Numbered from the stretch's first letter, positions 1 to 13,923 are shown. The stretch is 64,000 nucleotides of DNA from Cenococcum geophilum 1.58 (GCA_001692895.1 KV748234.1:620001-684000); one strand, 5' to 3'. Notes: generated by a model from the sequence alone, not told the origin. Translations and numbers: made by a program.

Positions 1-3000
1 AGATTCTTAGGAGAGAGATTAAAGCTTAAGGGATTCCTTACGTAAATGTACTTTAAAGTAGCGTAAGAAGGAGCTAAGCTACTAATACCTATGGATTAAA
101 TAGCCTATATAGGACTATTCTTATTAGGAAGGGCACTTAAGTAGTTTAAGTCTTACTTTATAGAGATATAGGTAAATGGAATAATAACTATTAATTAAGA
201 TATGCGATTTATATTCTTAAGCTAGAAAGGGTTTGCAGAGTAACTTATATAAATATTTAGAGACCTAAAGGTAGTAACTATAGCGGAAAGAAAACTTTAA
301 GATATTATATAACGAACCTTAGTAATTAAATATATAATATAGTTTTAGACGCTAGTGATATAAGTTAAGTAAAATAATAAGGCGCTTATAGTATAGTATA
401 AATAAGGACTTAAGGCTAAAGTTTAGGATATAATTATTCTAATAGAAGATACGGATACCCTAAGGGATTTAATAGATTAAGTAATTAAGATTAATAATTA
501 GATCTACTAAAGGGAATAGGCTAAAAAGGGTTAAGATAGAGTTCTATAGTTATATAAGATATAGAGTATATAATAACTAAAGCTAAGTTAGAAACTATAG
601 TATAGCGTAGAGCTAATAGACCTAAGTAGTACTAAAGAAGCCTATAAGAGATAGAGTAAGAAACTATAAAAACCTAGAGGTTAAGGATTTAGTAATTATA
701 GGACTAAGGAGCAGAGGCTAAATTAGGGATCTTAGTAGTAGAAGATATTTAGGTGGACTCTATAGTAAAGTTAATAGTTTAGAGACGGAGCTTATATAAA
801 TTATAGAAAATAAGGTTACTTTATAAGGGATTATAAAGATAGTTAGAGTTACTATATAATAAAGGGAACTAGACTAGCGGTAGAAGATATATATATATAA
901 AGGGATAATAGTGTACTATAAGGAATAAAAGAATGTTTAATTAGAAGTCTTATATTTTATTATAATAATATATACTAAATTTATAAAGACGCTAAGTATG
1001 GTATAAGCTATTAGCTATAGGAGTTAAAATTTATAGAATATAGAGGAACTAATAAACTAGTTTATAGATTGGATATTAAGGATAATAAATTTAATAAAGG
1101 CGAAATATTTTATAATAATAAGGTAATAAGAGCAGCTTATTAGGAGTATGTAAACCTTAAAGATATTATACTAAAGGTAGAGGATAATTCCACTATAGAA
1201 TAGGTAATATTAGTAGGGATTAAGACCCTACTAGATATAATGTTTATCACTTTGCGAGATATAAAAGAAGTAGGATAGTAAACTACTTTGGCACTTAATA
1301 AAGGTAAAAGGCTAAAGGCTTAAGATTCTTAAGAAGAGATAAGAGATAATTAAGATTCTTAAGATAAGATAAGGTAAGCTTAAGGACCTATAATAGACGA
1401 TAACTAATAGAGTAGAGTAATAGCTTAGTTTAAAGATATATAAATAAGCTTAGGATAGAGTTTCCTATAGGTATAAGACTCTTAAGATAAGATAAGTAAG
1501 ATTTAAAACTCTTAAGATAAGATAAGTAAGATTTAAAACTCTTAAGATAAGATAAGAATACCTAAGCTTAGTTAGACTAAGGTAGGAGTAAAGCTTAAGT
1601 TAGAAGTAAGCTTAGGATTAAAAATCCTATAAAACTAGGATTTTAAGACACGGATAAGGATTATTAATAAGATTAGAGAATCTATAATATAAATAGCAAC
1701 TAGACTAGGAGATAGATATATAGACCTAGAGGACTTACTAGGAGAATATAGTGTTTAGCCTAAGGATTAGAAGACTAATACTAAGATTAAGAAGTAAGAA
1801 GACTTTAAGGATCTAAGCGTAAGACGTAAACTAAAAGAAACTATAGAAGAATTTAGATAAAGAATTATTATATAGTAAGAATAGAAACTAGATAAGAGAT
1901 CTAGTATATTAGGACGTATAAAGGATAGAGCGCTAGTATAAAGAATTACTAATAGGCTTAGAGTAGGCATACTAAGAGCTAAGTGGCTTACTAAACTAGG
2001 AAATAAAGAGGATCTAGGGATTTTAACTAGGTTTAAGGAATAATATACTAAAGGTTATTATAATGTAGTAATAAGAAGATACTTCCTTATAGACGAGCTG
2101 TATATACTCTAGTAGCTATACTAAAGGTAGTATAGGTAAAGGCATAATAACGAGTAGGAAGATTTCTATATATAGCTAGATAAAAAAGTTATTTAAGACT
2201 ACCTAATTATAGAAAAGGCTATAAATTATATTAAAGGAGCCTTAATTATAATATTAAAAGATCTAAAGAAATGCTTAGAGGACTAGAGAAGTAAGAGGCG
2301 TATTTTAATACTTGTAAATAAAGTTATAACGTTTAGATTAATATAATAAAGGTTTAAACTTAAGAATAAAGACGAGCTAAGAGTTAACCTAAGACACTAA
2401 GTATATTATACGCTATTATAGATTATATATATAGATAATACGTATAATATATATAGAGCACTAAAGGACAAGCACTATAAGTATCCTATAAGAATATATT
2501 AGATAATAAAGGAGTAAAAATATAGGAATGCTAAGTATATATATAGCTAGCATCTAGTAGAAGTTTAGAAGTTAAAAGACTTAATATTTTAACTAGGAAG
2601 ATTCCTTATAGAAGAATGCCTAGAGAATATATGTTTATAGTATATTAAAGACAAAAAGCGAACTAAGTATTAACTAAAGTTAGACTAAGTATAAGTAGGA
2701 TTAAGCAGCTAATAGTTAGGAAAAGTGGAGGCCTATAAAACTAGAGGAAGCTAGTAGTAAAGCCTTAGACCCTTAAAGGAATTTAAGGATAATACCTAAA
2801 TTTATAAGTTAAATAGTAAGATTAACAGTTTAAAGCGCTAATAGATAGTAAAGTAATAAGAAACTATATCTTACTAGCAGTAGTTAAGAGAATAGGATTA
2901 CCTTATAGGTAAAAGGAGGAATCTTACCTATTAGTAACAATTTTAGGAGATCTAATAGCCTATAGAGGAGGTATTATTAATCTTAAAACAGGACCTATTT

Positions 3001-6000
3001 AGTTAACCATTAAAGGAAGATAAATTAAGATATCTTTTAATATATTACTATTAGGAAATAATAAGGCAGTACTAGGAATGCCTTAGTTATAGGAATATAA
3101 TCTAAAGATTAATTAGGTTATAGGTTAGGTTAATATTAGAGATACTTAATAATATAAGATATAATAATAAGCTAAGATAGTATAGTACTAAGTAGGAGCG
3201 ACCTATAAAGAAATAGAAAAAGGACTAAGTTATATACTAAAGAGATACTATAAGTATGGTAAGAAACTATAGTTACTAAAAAGTAAGAAGCTGTTAAAGT
3301 ATATAGTATAGGACTATAAAATAGAATTAAAACTAGGAATAAGTTTAAGGTTCTTTCTAATTTATAAGCTTACTAAAAGGGGGGGTAGAGTATTAAAAGA
3401 GTTTATTTAGGAAAATCTATAAAAAGGATATATTAGACTATCGTAGTTATTAGCAGGTTATCTAGTACTATTTATACTAAAGAAAAACGGTAAGCTAAGG
3501 CTATATATTAACTATAAACAGTTAAATAGCATTACTAGAAAGGATAGGTATCTTTTACCTTTAATTAGCGAAATTTAAGATAGGATAGGTAACGTATAAA
3601 TCTTTATAAAGATAGATCTAAGATAGGCGTACTATTAGATTAGGATTAAGGAAGGCAATAAATAAAAGGCAGCCTTTAGGTTAAAAGAAGGACTATATAA
3701 ACTATTAGTTATATAATTTAGGCTTATAAACGTACTAGTAACGTTTTAGAAGTATATTAATAATATATTAGAAGAACACTTAGATAAATTTGTTATAGTA
3801 TACCTTAATAATATTATTATCTACTTAATAACTAAGAAAGAATACGGGGAATATGTTAAATAGGTCTTAAAAAGACTATAGGAAGAATAGATGCTAGTAG
3901 TAATTAAAAAATGCGAGTTCTTTACTAGGAAGACCAATTTTATTAGATTTATTATTAAACTAGGCCAACTTAGTATAGATCTAAAGAAAATTAAAGCTAT
4001 AGTAAATTGGTAAGAACTAGAGAACATTATATAGTTAAGATTGTTTTTAGGGTTTTACAATTACTATAGAAGGTTTATAGCGCAATAATTAAAAAATATT
4101 AAGCTATTTATATAATTAATAAAGAAAGAAGAACTATAGGTATAGGGAAAGGAACAGCGGGAACTCTTTAAAAAAGTTAAAGAGTTATTTACCTAGGAGC
4201 TAGTTTTTAAGATCTATTAACTAGGTTTAGAGACGGTTATAGAAATAGATATATTAGACTATATACTAGGGGTATACTTTATATAGAAATATTAAAATAG
4301 ATAGCACCTAGTAGCATATTATAGTTGGAAGATAATACTACTAGAGTTAAACTATAACATTTATAATAAGGAGTTATTAGGTATAGTTATAGTACTAAAG
4401 AAATAAAGAGCATTCTTATAAGGTATAGAGAAGCTATTTATAGTTAAGATAGATTATAAGAACCTAATAGGATTCCTAATAATAAAGGAACTTAACTAAA
4501 GATAGGTTAGATAGGTAGAGATGCTTATAAAATACTATTTTAAAATTTAGTATATTAAGGGTATAGATAATATATAAGCGGATGCTCTAAGTTAAAAGGC
4601 TAAACTATAAAATAATAAAAAGCCATTAGGGGCTTTACTGCGAAAAGATATAGACGGATTAATTAGGTATAATTATCTAAAAATTATAGTAACTTAAGAA
4701 GAACTAGATAGAGTTTATAAGTTACTAAAGAACCTTTAGGTATAAAGAATTCTAGAAGTATAATTAGAAGATCTATAGATAGATATATATAAGAATTAAG
4801 AAGTAGCGTATATCCTAAAGAGCATAGCAGAATAATTTATAGAAGATTTCTATAAGGAAATAACTTAAGGATATAACGGAGCTATAGGCTTAGTATTAAG
4901 ACTCTAAGAGGAGTATATTATTAATAAAATCCAGGGCTTAGCGTAAAAAGTTACTAAAAAATGTCTAAATTGCTAAAGAAATAAACTAATAAGGCATAAG
5001 CTATATAGAGGGCTATAACCTATTAAAATACTAGAGAGACTATAGAAAGTTATATTATAGGACTTTATTATTAAGTTACTAAAGTTAAGAGATCCTATTA
5101 CCGGATAAGATTATAATATAATCTTAGTAATAGTAGATAAGCTTATAAAGTGGGGATACTTTATAGCATATATAGAAGAAATATTAGTAAAAGATATTAC
5201 TAAAATCTATATTAAGGAAGTGTTTATAAAATATAGAGCACTAAATAAGATTATATTAGATAGAGATTTAAGATTTATAGTAGTATTCTAGGAGGTATTC
5301 TTAGCGGAGTAAGGGATTAGAGTAGTAACTTTTACCGTATATTATCTATAGACAGACGGTTAAACGGAGAGACTAAATTAGATACTAGAATAGTATCTAA
5401 AACACTATATTAATTACGTATAGAATAATTAGGTATTACTGTTACTAATTATATAGTTTGCATATAATATAACACTATAAGAAGGAATAGGTATATTACT
5501 ATTTAAGGCGAATTATAGATACGAGCTAAGAATATTATTATTGCTATATTAAGTAAAGAAGATAAGTAGTATAGCTAAGTAAAGAATAGAGATATTAATA
5601 AATCTTTATAAGAACCTTATGGAAATAATAAAGACGGTATAGCAAAGAATAAAAAGGTACTATAATGCTAAGAGATCTAAGGGACTAGATCTTAAGGAGG
5701 AAGATAAAGTATAGCTACTATATAAAAATTTTAAGAGTTGACGATTAAGTAAAAAGTTAAACTATATTAGACTAGGACCTTTTAAAATTAAGTAAAGGAT
5801 TTTACTAGTTATATTTAAGTTAAACCTACTAGCTAAAATAAAGATCTACCCTATATAGTATATTATAATACTAGAGCTAGTATATAGAAATATTAAGCCA
5901 CTAATTTATAAAGCAGATACGTATAGAGGATAGGATAAAGATAAATAGCAAGTTTCGAAGATTATTAATTATAAGGATATTAATAATAAAATATAGTATA

Positions 6001-6820
6001 AGGTAAAGTAAATAGGCTATAATAAGACTACCTAGGAACTACTAAAGAATTTAAAGAACGCTATAGGAAAGGTATAGGAGTATTAAAAGAAATTAGGTTA
6101 AGTAGTATTAATAAAGAAGAATTACTAAAGAATAAGTTACCTAAGGGGGACCTAAGAAGAGCAGTTACTAAGCTATTTAGATCTATTTCCTTCTCCATTA
6201 GGAGAGAATCCGTTATTTTATTACTAAGTTTCTATAGACCCTATTCTATAAGTTTCTACTCCTTAAAACGGACCTTCTTATAAACCTTTTTAAGACGGAG
6301 CAAATAAGTAGACGCCGCAATATAAGTATCTAGGGCCTTCTATTCCGCATCTTAAGAACGTTTTAACTTAGCTAGGGCTTAAGATAGTTTACTATCTAGC
6401 CGCGTAGTAGTAGATTAAATACAAGACCCTAAGACAAATTAATTAGGGAACTAGACGACTATTAAGAGTAATAGATTATGTATATTTAGTATTAAAAGTA
6501 AAGCGAACGTTATAGAACAAACGAATATTCGCTTTAGTATACTTTAAGTAAGAGGATAGTTATTATAAAGATAGGTTTACTAATATAATATAAACTAACC
6601 CCTTTTTTAAATAGCAAGAATATAGAGACGGTATAATCTTACTAAGAGATAATATCGCAGCAATAGTGCGGGCACGACGTTGGGCGTATAAAGAAGAAAT
6701 TGCTTTAGGTATAATAAGCAATAATATTAACTAAATTAATTAAACGGATATTATACCTTTAGTAAGCGACTTAAAGATATTTTAAATCTTTAAGGACAAA
6801 GATAAAGAGGAGGGAGATAG
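1..6820 (+). mobile_element. Ty3/Gypsy element A1, internal region (5' end outside window)
   Basis: Fossil Ty3/Gypsy retrotransposon on the plus strand. The window opens about 250 bases into gag, judged by alignment with copy A3 (position 1 matches about 48871). Visible in order: gag with a degenerate CCHC knuckle near 785-840, a long extra segment (about 900-2750) with short direct repeats at 1480-1560, an aspartic protease block near 2820-2880, reverse transcriptase with its YLDD-type box near 3795-3820, RNase H near 4240-4600, integrase about 4900-5700, and a purine-rich tract just before the LTR. The element is heavily RIP-altered with a great many breaks. It lies inside the LTR of B1, so it is younger than B1. 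Confidence 0.9.
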
Positions 6821-7243
6821 TGTTATAGACGCTTTAAGTATAATATTATAACTACTTAGAGAAGAATCGGAAGAAGCTAGTTAGTTAATTTAGGCACGGT
6901 TTAGAATAAAGCCGATAGAACTATATAACAAGGAATAGTAACTAAGGTTATATAACATACTATATATTAAATAAGAGGTATAAAAAGAACTTATATATCT
7001 TATATATAAGACATATATTACGTATAAAAAGGAATTCTTAGGAGTATAGTTATGTATTTAAGGACCTTTAATCCCTACCTAGATAGTTCCTTCCTTATAG
7101 TAATTTTTAGAATATAATTAAAGTTAATTTATTAGGCAACTACTCTACTAGTTATTATTACGTTGTTAACTTTAATTTATATTACCTATACACCTAGCCT
7201 AATAACAAGCCTATTGAAGTTCTTGCTATAAGGTTCCGTTATA
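6821..7243 (+). repeat. 3' LTR of element A1
   Basis: The 423-base block starts tgttatagacgc right after a purine tract and ends in ggttccgttata. It matches the LTRs at 48190-48614 and, in reverse, 29684-30110, 53339-53764 and 60861-61286. The ends fit TG...CA after RIP. The next base falls in the middle of a reverse family-B LTR, so this edge is an insertion junction. The matching 5' LTR and target duplication lie left of the window. Confidence 0.9.
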
Positions 7244-7389
7244 CCAAGCTTATAATATAACTAGCTATATAACTTAGCTACCTTTTATTTTATAGCTTAA
7301 TTAGTTCTAGCGCCTCTTATACTATTTTAACTAACCTATTTATATCCCTTTTTAGTAGTTGTACTACTATTAATATAAGGTCCGTAACA
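7244..7389 (-). repeat. 3' LTR of element B1 (part)
   Basis: This piece matches 14180-14334 directly and 23744-23900 in reverse complement, so it is part of a family-B LTR in minus orientation. It begins mid-LTR exactly where A1 ends and stops at ggtccgtaaca. The rest of this LTR should lie left of A1, outside the window. Confidence 0.8.
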
Positions 7390-8154
7390 CTATCCCCCTT
7401 CTCTTTATCTTTATTCTTAAGGATATCTCCTATCTTTAAGTTGTCTACTAGAAGTATAGTATTCCCTTCTTTAATTTAATAACCTTTATTATTCCTAATA
7501 CCTCTTATTAAATCTTCTACATTTAATTATTATAACTAGCTAGTAACGTTTATTCTTTTACTTAGTAAAGTTATACTATTATATTGTTATTATATAGAGA
7601 AGAAGTTAATATATATTATAATCGTGGCTCTATTTAGTTACTAACTTTCTTTCTATACTAAGTATACGCAAGTAAATATATAGTTATCCTATAATATTTA
7701 ATCCGTCTCTAACGCTAAGTATATATATCTTATTATTCTTTATAACCGTCTAATTTTATATTTAATCTACCCTAAGGTTACGTGTATTAGTAGTAGCTAA
7801 AAAACTAAAGAGTAAGCTAGCTGAGGCCCTTATTAAGGTTTAGCGTTATTTTAATAAGGTATCTTAGGCTTTAAAAGCTTAACTAGATATTTATACTTGC
7901 CTAAGCTATCTAGTAAAGGTTTATAAAAAGGTACGCTTAAAAGAGCTACGTCTAGTAGAGTAAGGTTTATTTAAACTTAAGGCTAAGAAGGCTAAAAAGG
8001 ATTTTAATTAAGATAAGGCGGAAATAACTAATATACTAGCGGTAGATCCCTTAGATAATCCGGCTTGTCTATTACCCTTAACTAATCCCTTTATCTTTAG
8101 CTCCTTCTTAATATTACTTAACCTATTTTCTTCTAATACTTATAACGTCTACTA
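7390..8154 (-). mobile_element. Ty3/Gypsy element B1, 3' internal part
   Basis: Reverse complement of the 3' untranslated part of B2 (about 22980-23743), including its purine tract next to the LTR. It is one of two surviving pieces of B1. The other (12400-13923) holds gag, and the pol region between them is missing and occupied by family-C sequence. Fossil, heavily RIP-altered. Confidence 0.75.
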
Positions 8155-11100
8155 TAGCTACCGCTTTCTGCCAGTGCTGTAATATAACCCCCCCCTCTAT
8201 AAAAGCCTACCCTTAGGCTTTATATATCCATATTATGCCTATAAGGCGTTCTTATCTTTATACTCTTCCGGTAGCTTATTATCTTTATTATACTAGCATT
8301 TTATCTATTTATCTAGGTACTTTAGCGGTCCCGGTTTATTAGGGTAATAGCTATAGAATTTTTAAAGCTTATAGGGACTGCTAATAAAGTTCTATATAGG
8401 GTACTAGGTAGGATCTAGGTTATAGCCTTTCCAACTAATGTGGTACTTTAGCGTTTTCCTTACTAGCTTATAGGCTAGTATCTCTTCAATTTCCCATTCG
8501 TTGTCGTCATTAACTTAAATTGGTAGGGGGGGGGGTTATTCTTTTGTCTAGGTATAAGTCGTTTATAGCCTTCCGTAGCTTATCTGGCAAAAAATAAGGT
8601 AAACCTTAATTAAATCTAGGAGCTCTACTTTATATAAGTTGCCTATTTTCTTAAGAACCTTATACGGTCCTACTATCTAATAATTAAGCTTATAACTAGG
8701 CCGTTCCGTCTTCTAGTTCTTTATTATAACCCAAACTATATTACCTACGGTAAAGTTAGGCTCGCGCCTATACTTATTTGCCTACTATTTTATTAATTTT
8801 TAAGCCTTTTCTAGATTTGTATAGGCTACCATTTAGGCTTCCTCTAAGCGCTTAGCGTACTACTAGGCTTCCTCATAAGACAGTTTCTCGCGTACAGTCT
8901 ATAATCCTTCTAATCTATCCTAGTCAAAGCTTATTTATAGTAAATACCCTATTTCTAGTTAGATAGGTGTAAATCCTATAAAGTTATAGGGTAAAGTCGC
9001 CTGGGCGTAGTCCATTAAAGGTAGTAGTTCGCCCTAGTTATCTTAGAAGTAGTTAATAAAGGGCCGGAGTCTCTAGTCTAAGTATTAATTTATAATCTCC
9101 GTCTAACCGTCTATCTAGGGGTAGTACGCTGTAGAAAGCTTTAGCCTAATTCCTAGGATCTAAGTAAACTTATTTTAGAAAGCTAATATAAACTACGGTT
9201 TATAGTCTAATATAATAGTATCTAGTAGTCCGTAAATTTAGTAGATATAATAGATATATAGTTAGGCCGCTTTTTTAGTATTAATATTCTTATAATAGGG
9301 GATTAAGAAAGGGCGTTTGCCAAAATAGTTAACTAAGATTATAACTATATCGTACCCGTTACGATCCACTAGTAGTTTATAAAAGTCTATAAAGATATAC
9401 TACTAGGGGCGCTCTAGTATTAGGAGTGGCTTTAATAGTCCTAGGGTCTTATCTTGTAGAATCGTAGACCTACGGCAGTTATTGCAGTTCTGTATATAAC
9501 AGTTAATATTTATAACTATTCCGGGGTAGTAGTAACGGTCACTAATAATCTTACGGGTCTTATTTTTTCTAGGGTAGGCTGTAGAGACCTAGGTATATAC
9601 TTCGGTAATAAGCTAAGTTTGTAAGTTCTATTCTTTTATTACTACTAGCTATTCCCAGTACTTAAGCAGTTTATTTTTAAGGGACTATAGACTAGTAATA
9701 TCCTTTACCTTTTCGCGGTACTCTTGTAGAGAAGAGTCCGTACGGTTTACTTACAGTAGTTTATTAATAAGGTTAAATTCCATAGGGTTAATAGGACATA
9801 TCTCGGCGCTTAAAGATTTAGTACTTAGTTCTTCTCGTATCTAAGGGTTAAGGTACTCTAGTTATAGTAGCGTCTAGGTCCGTAATAAGATCTTCGTGGC
9901 TATCTAGTTATTTAGGTCCTATTTACGTCTTATAAAAGCATCTGCACGGTTAGTAGCGCCTAGCCTATATATAATTAGGAAGTTAAACTAAGATAGGATA
10001 TCTACCTAGCGCGCCTGCCGGGCTATAAGGGCTTTTATTATTATAAAATATTCTAAGGCTTTATAATCTAAAACTACTTAAATAGGTTTAGGGGTCCCTT
10101 TTAGCTATACTCGTCAGTGCCGAAAGCTGTAAATAATAGCTAATATTTCTTTGTCATAAATCGGGTAGTTTAGCTTAGTATCTACTATAGTTATTAAGTA
10201 GTAAGTAATAGGGTGCTATTTTCCGTCTATCTGTTTCTGGGAATAAACACTAGCAACAACACTATCTAAGGTATCCGTTTCTAGTATTAAGGGCCATTTT
10301 AGGTTAAAGTAGGCGAGTAAAGGAGCGGAGACTAGCCGTTTTTTAAGTTTATTAAAAGCCTGCCTATATACGGTGTTAAAGTAAAAAGGCCAGCCCTTTA
10401 TAGTAAGGCGGCTAAGGGGCTAAGTAATCTTACTATAGTTTTTAATAAAGCGTTAATTGAAGTTATAGAAGCCTAAGAATGACTATATCCCTTTTACGGT
10501 CTATAGTAGTTCCCATTAATTAATTACGGCCGTCTTTTCTAAGTCTGCCTCAATTCTGTCTATACTAATAATACACCCTAAGTACTTTATATACTTTACG
10601 CTAAATTCTAACTTCTTAATATTAGCCTAGAGACTAGCCTTATAGAGCCGTTATAGGACCTTATAAACGTGCTCCTCGTATTCTAGCTTATTTTTAAAGT
10701 AAATTATAATATTATCTAGATAGGCCGTATAGAAGTTATTAAGGTAGTTAAAGAGAATATCATTTATATATTATTAGTACGTAGCTAGTTTATTAGTTAG
10801 TCTAAATAGAAGTACTTTATACTTATATAATCCGTATTAAGTCTAAAAGGTAGTAAGATTTATAGATCTAAGGTTTATTTTAATTTAGTAAAAAGCCTAA
10901 TGGATATTAAGCTTAGTAAATATCTTAGCTCTATTTATTTAAGCCAGTGTTTTATTAAGTAGGGGTAGCGGATAACAGTCTTGATAGGTTATATTATTAA
11001 GTTTATAGTAGTTAATATAGAAACAAAGTCCTTTATTTAGCTTTTTAGTAAAGAGAATAGGGGAGGCGAAAGGGGCCTAGCTAGGCTTAATAAACCCCTT

Positions 11101-11822
11101 TACTAAGTTGTTAATAAGGTACTACTTAGTAGCTTATAGTTTAGCAATAGACTATTTATAGAGGGGGGTATAGCTAAGGATGTTTTCCTTATCTGGCTTA
11201 ATCTTAATCTTATAGTTATATAGTTAGTAAGGTAAAAGCATATTAAATACTACCTTAGAGAATATATCCTTAAACTTTTAGTACTAATAGGGTAGTTTCT
11301 ATTCTACTAGCTTCTCGTTTATAAGCTCGCCTTCCTATTTACTAAGCTCGCTTTCTTTTTCCTTAATTATATAATTAATTTTGTATAAGCTAGTATTAAA
11401 AGTAATGGTATTAGGCTAAACTAGGTTTTAGTAGAATCCTATAGCGCTAATATAGCAGATACTAACTGGTGGGAGGTCTATAGGTTTCTTTACAGGTATT
11501 CTTTAGGCCGTATTTTACGGTATAGGGTTTATAGTCTTCCTTAGCTTATATTCTATTTTCCGTAAGTTATCCTTCCGGTTTATTAGTTTAGTATATTATT
11601 TAATATTCCTAGCCTTTTATTATAGCTGTATAGGACCTAGGTCCTCTACTAGGGACTTAGGTAAGTTACTACCGACTTCCTAAGTCTATAGTGTGGGTGG
11701 CGTAATATAGGTAGTCTAGGGGCGGCGTAGTATATAAATCCGTTACGGGTTAAGCTGTATATCCTTCTTAAAGGCCTAGTCTCTACGTATAGTATTAGCC
11801 TAGTAGATAGTATTAATCTAGG
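8155..11822 (-). mobile_element. Chromovirus-type Gypsy fragment C1 (pol with chromodomain)
   Basis: Minus-strand pol of a second, chromodomain-bearing Gypsy family. Reading right to left: linker after protease (about 11735-11820, matching 43591-43690), reverse transcriptase with its YLDD-type box near 10683-10712, RNase H near 9950-10300, integrase about 8600-9800, and a chromodomain near 8230-8520 with the WEVEEIL-like start and a WKGY-like core. A C-run at 8185-8195 is the polypurine tract on the minus strand. Only about 30 bases of its LTR remain (8155-8184). Gag and protease are absent. It retains more CpA than the A copies. Broken at many points. Confidence 0.8.
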
Positions 11823-12018
11823 TGTTACGGCACTAACCTAACGTATACTATTTTATACTGTTTTATACTATCTTATACTATTTCCTACTATTAGCTAGCC
11901 CACCATTAGCGCCTTAGCGGCTAGCCCTACTATTTATATATAATACCCCCTTTTACCTTCTTCTCCTCTTTATACTATAACGTAGTTATTTAGTCTACTC
12001 TATTATAGCACTATAACA
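11823..12018 (+). repeat. Family-C LTR, plus orientation
   Basis: This 196-base LTR starts tgttacggcactaacc and ends agcactataaca, with a TATA-like tract near 11935-11945. It is similar in the same orientation to the start of the LTR at 31748 and in reverse to 25820-26006. The two ends are themselves inverted repeats of about 12 bases, so orientation rests on the match at 31748 and on the downstream gag-like stretch. Confidence 0.7.
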
Positions 12019-12400
12019 GTTTATGGTATCCCTAATTGCGCCCTATTACAACCTTTGTTTTTTCCTAGTCTATTATTTCTATTTTCCTAGTATAATTGCG
12101 ACCTAGCGTAACCGATAATACTATACTATAAGTCCTAGATAACCAGTATAGTTATAAATAATCTTAGTACTATAGCTAGCCTTATAGACTTTAATTACCT
12201 TATACAGATCCTTTAAAATAGGCAACTATAATATAGATAATACCCTATTAACAAATATACGCAAAGCACTTGCCTACCTTTTTAATACCTTCTATACCTA
12301 TATTGCCTAGGCAGTTAGGAGTAGCCTAGAGTACTTTAAGGACCTTAATATAGTAGGAACCTTCTAGTACCTCTCTATATATATAACTTTCCTAACTAGC
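12019..12400 (+). mobile_element. Family-C leader and start of gag
   Basis: This stretch follows the plus-oriented LTR directly. From about 12225 it reads as a gag-like stretch on the plus strand before it meets the reverse gag of B1 near 12400. I read it as the 5' end of a forward family-C element cut off at the B1 junction. The gag call is weak because no motif is diagnostic here. Confidence 0.45.
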
Positions 12401-13923
12401 GTTAAGAGCGGTCTTTAAGCCTATTTTATAAAGCGATAGATACTGTATTTAATAGTATTATAATTTCTATTACTAATCCTTATTTTATAAAGGTTTTAGT
12501 CTCTACTTTTAATATAACTATTCTAAGGTCTATACGCTTTTAGTAAGCTGCCTTTATTACTTTATTATTAGTAAATATTTCGCTTATATTAAATTTATTA
12601 TCTTTAATATCCAATTTATATAATAGTTTATTAGTTCCTTTAAACTCTAATAATTTTAGCTCCTATAGCCAATAGCTTACGCTATACTTAGCGTCCTTAT
12701 AAATTTGGTATATATTATTATAATAAAACGCAAAACTTTTAATTAAACATTCTTTTATTCCTTATAATACACTATTATCCCTTTATATATATATGTTATC
12801 TACTAGCCTAGTTCCCTTTACCGTATAGTTACTCTAACTATCCTTATAGTCTCTAGCGAAATAACCCTATTTTCCGCAATTTATATAAGCTTCCTCTTTA
12901 AACTATTTTTCTTGCTATAAAGTCTGCCTAAACATCTTCTGCTACTAAGATCCCTAGTTTAGCCTCTGCTTTTTAGACCTTTAATTATTTAATTCTTATT
13001 CTCTAGGTTTCTATAGTTATTTTATTTATCTTTTATAGGTTGTCTTAGTACCGCTTAAGTCTATTAGCTTTACGCTATACTATAGTTTTTTACTTTATTA
13101 CTGCGTATTTTACGCCCTATATAACTATATAACTCTATTCTAACCCTTTTTAGTTTATTCTCTTTAGTATATTTTATTATTAATCTTAATCGCTTAACTA
13201 ATTAGTTCTTTTAGGGTATCCGTATCTTCTATTACGATAATTACGTCCTAGACTTTTACTTTAAGTCCTTATTTATACTATACTATAAGCGCCTTATTAT
13301 TATATTTTACCTATATAGCTAATATTTAAAACTACGTTATATATTTAATTGTTAAGGTTTGTTAGATTAGGTTCTAAAGCTTCCATTCCATTATAGTAGT
13401 TACTTTTAAGTTTTTAAATATCTGTATTAACCGTTTTGTAAACCTATTTTAGCTAGCGAATATATATTATACTCCTTAATTAGTAGTTACTATACTGTGT
13501 TTCTATACTTCTATAAGCTAAAATTTAAACCACTTAAGTACCCTTATTGTTAGGAATAGTCCTACGTAAACTACTTAGTCTATAGCTATTACTAACCTTC
13601 CTTCTTCCTATATAACCTTAAAGTGCATTTATATAAGGAATCCTTTAAGTTTTAACTTCTCTCCTAAAAATAGCTTAATTAATAGTAGCTTAACTTTAGC
13701 TACTCTAATCTTGTTAATCCTTTCTTTAAGTATCTTGTTATTATCTATTAATTAATTAACTATTTTCTATAGCTGTCCAACGGTAACTAGCTATAAGTTA
13801 GTGTTTATTATACTAGTATTATTACCTAATCTTAAAGTAGTTACTACCGTTAACGGCGTTATAGCTACTGCTTTTAGTGGTATATTATTTAACTTATTAA
13901 TACCGTAACTTTAGTAGTAAATA
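12400..13923 (-). mobile_element. Ty3/Gypsy element B1, gag region
   Basis: Reverse complement of the gag of B2 (about 16833-18020), with the CCHC-knuckle region near 12850-12890 and the gag start near 13850-13900 next to the 5' LTR. Fossil and heavily RIP-altered. The pol of this element is gone. Confidence 0.8.
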
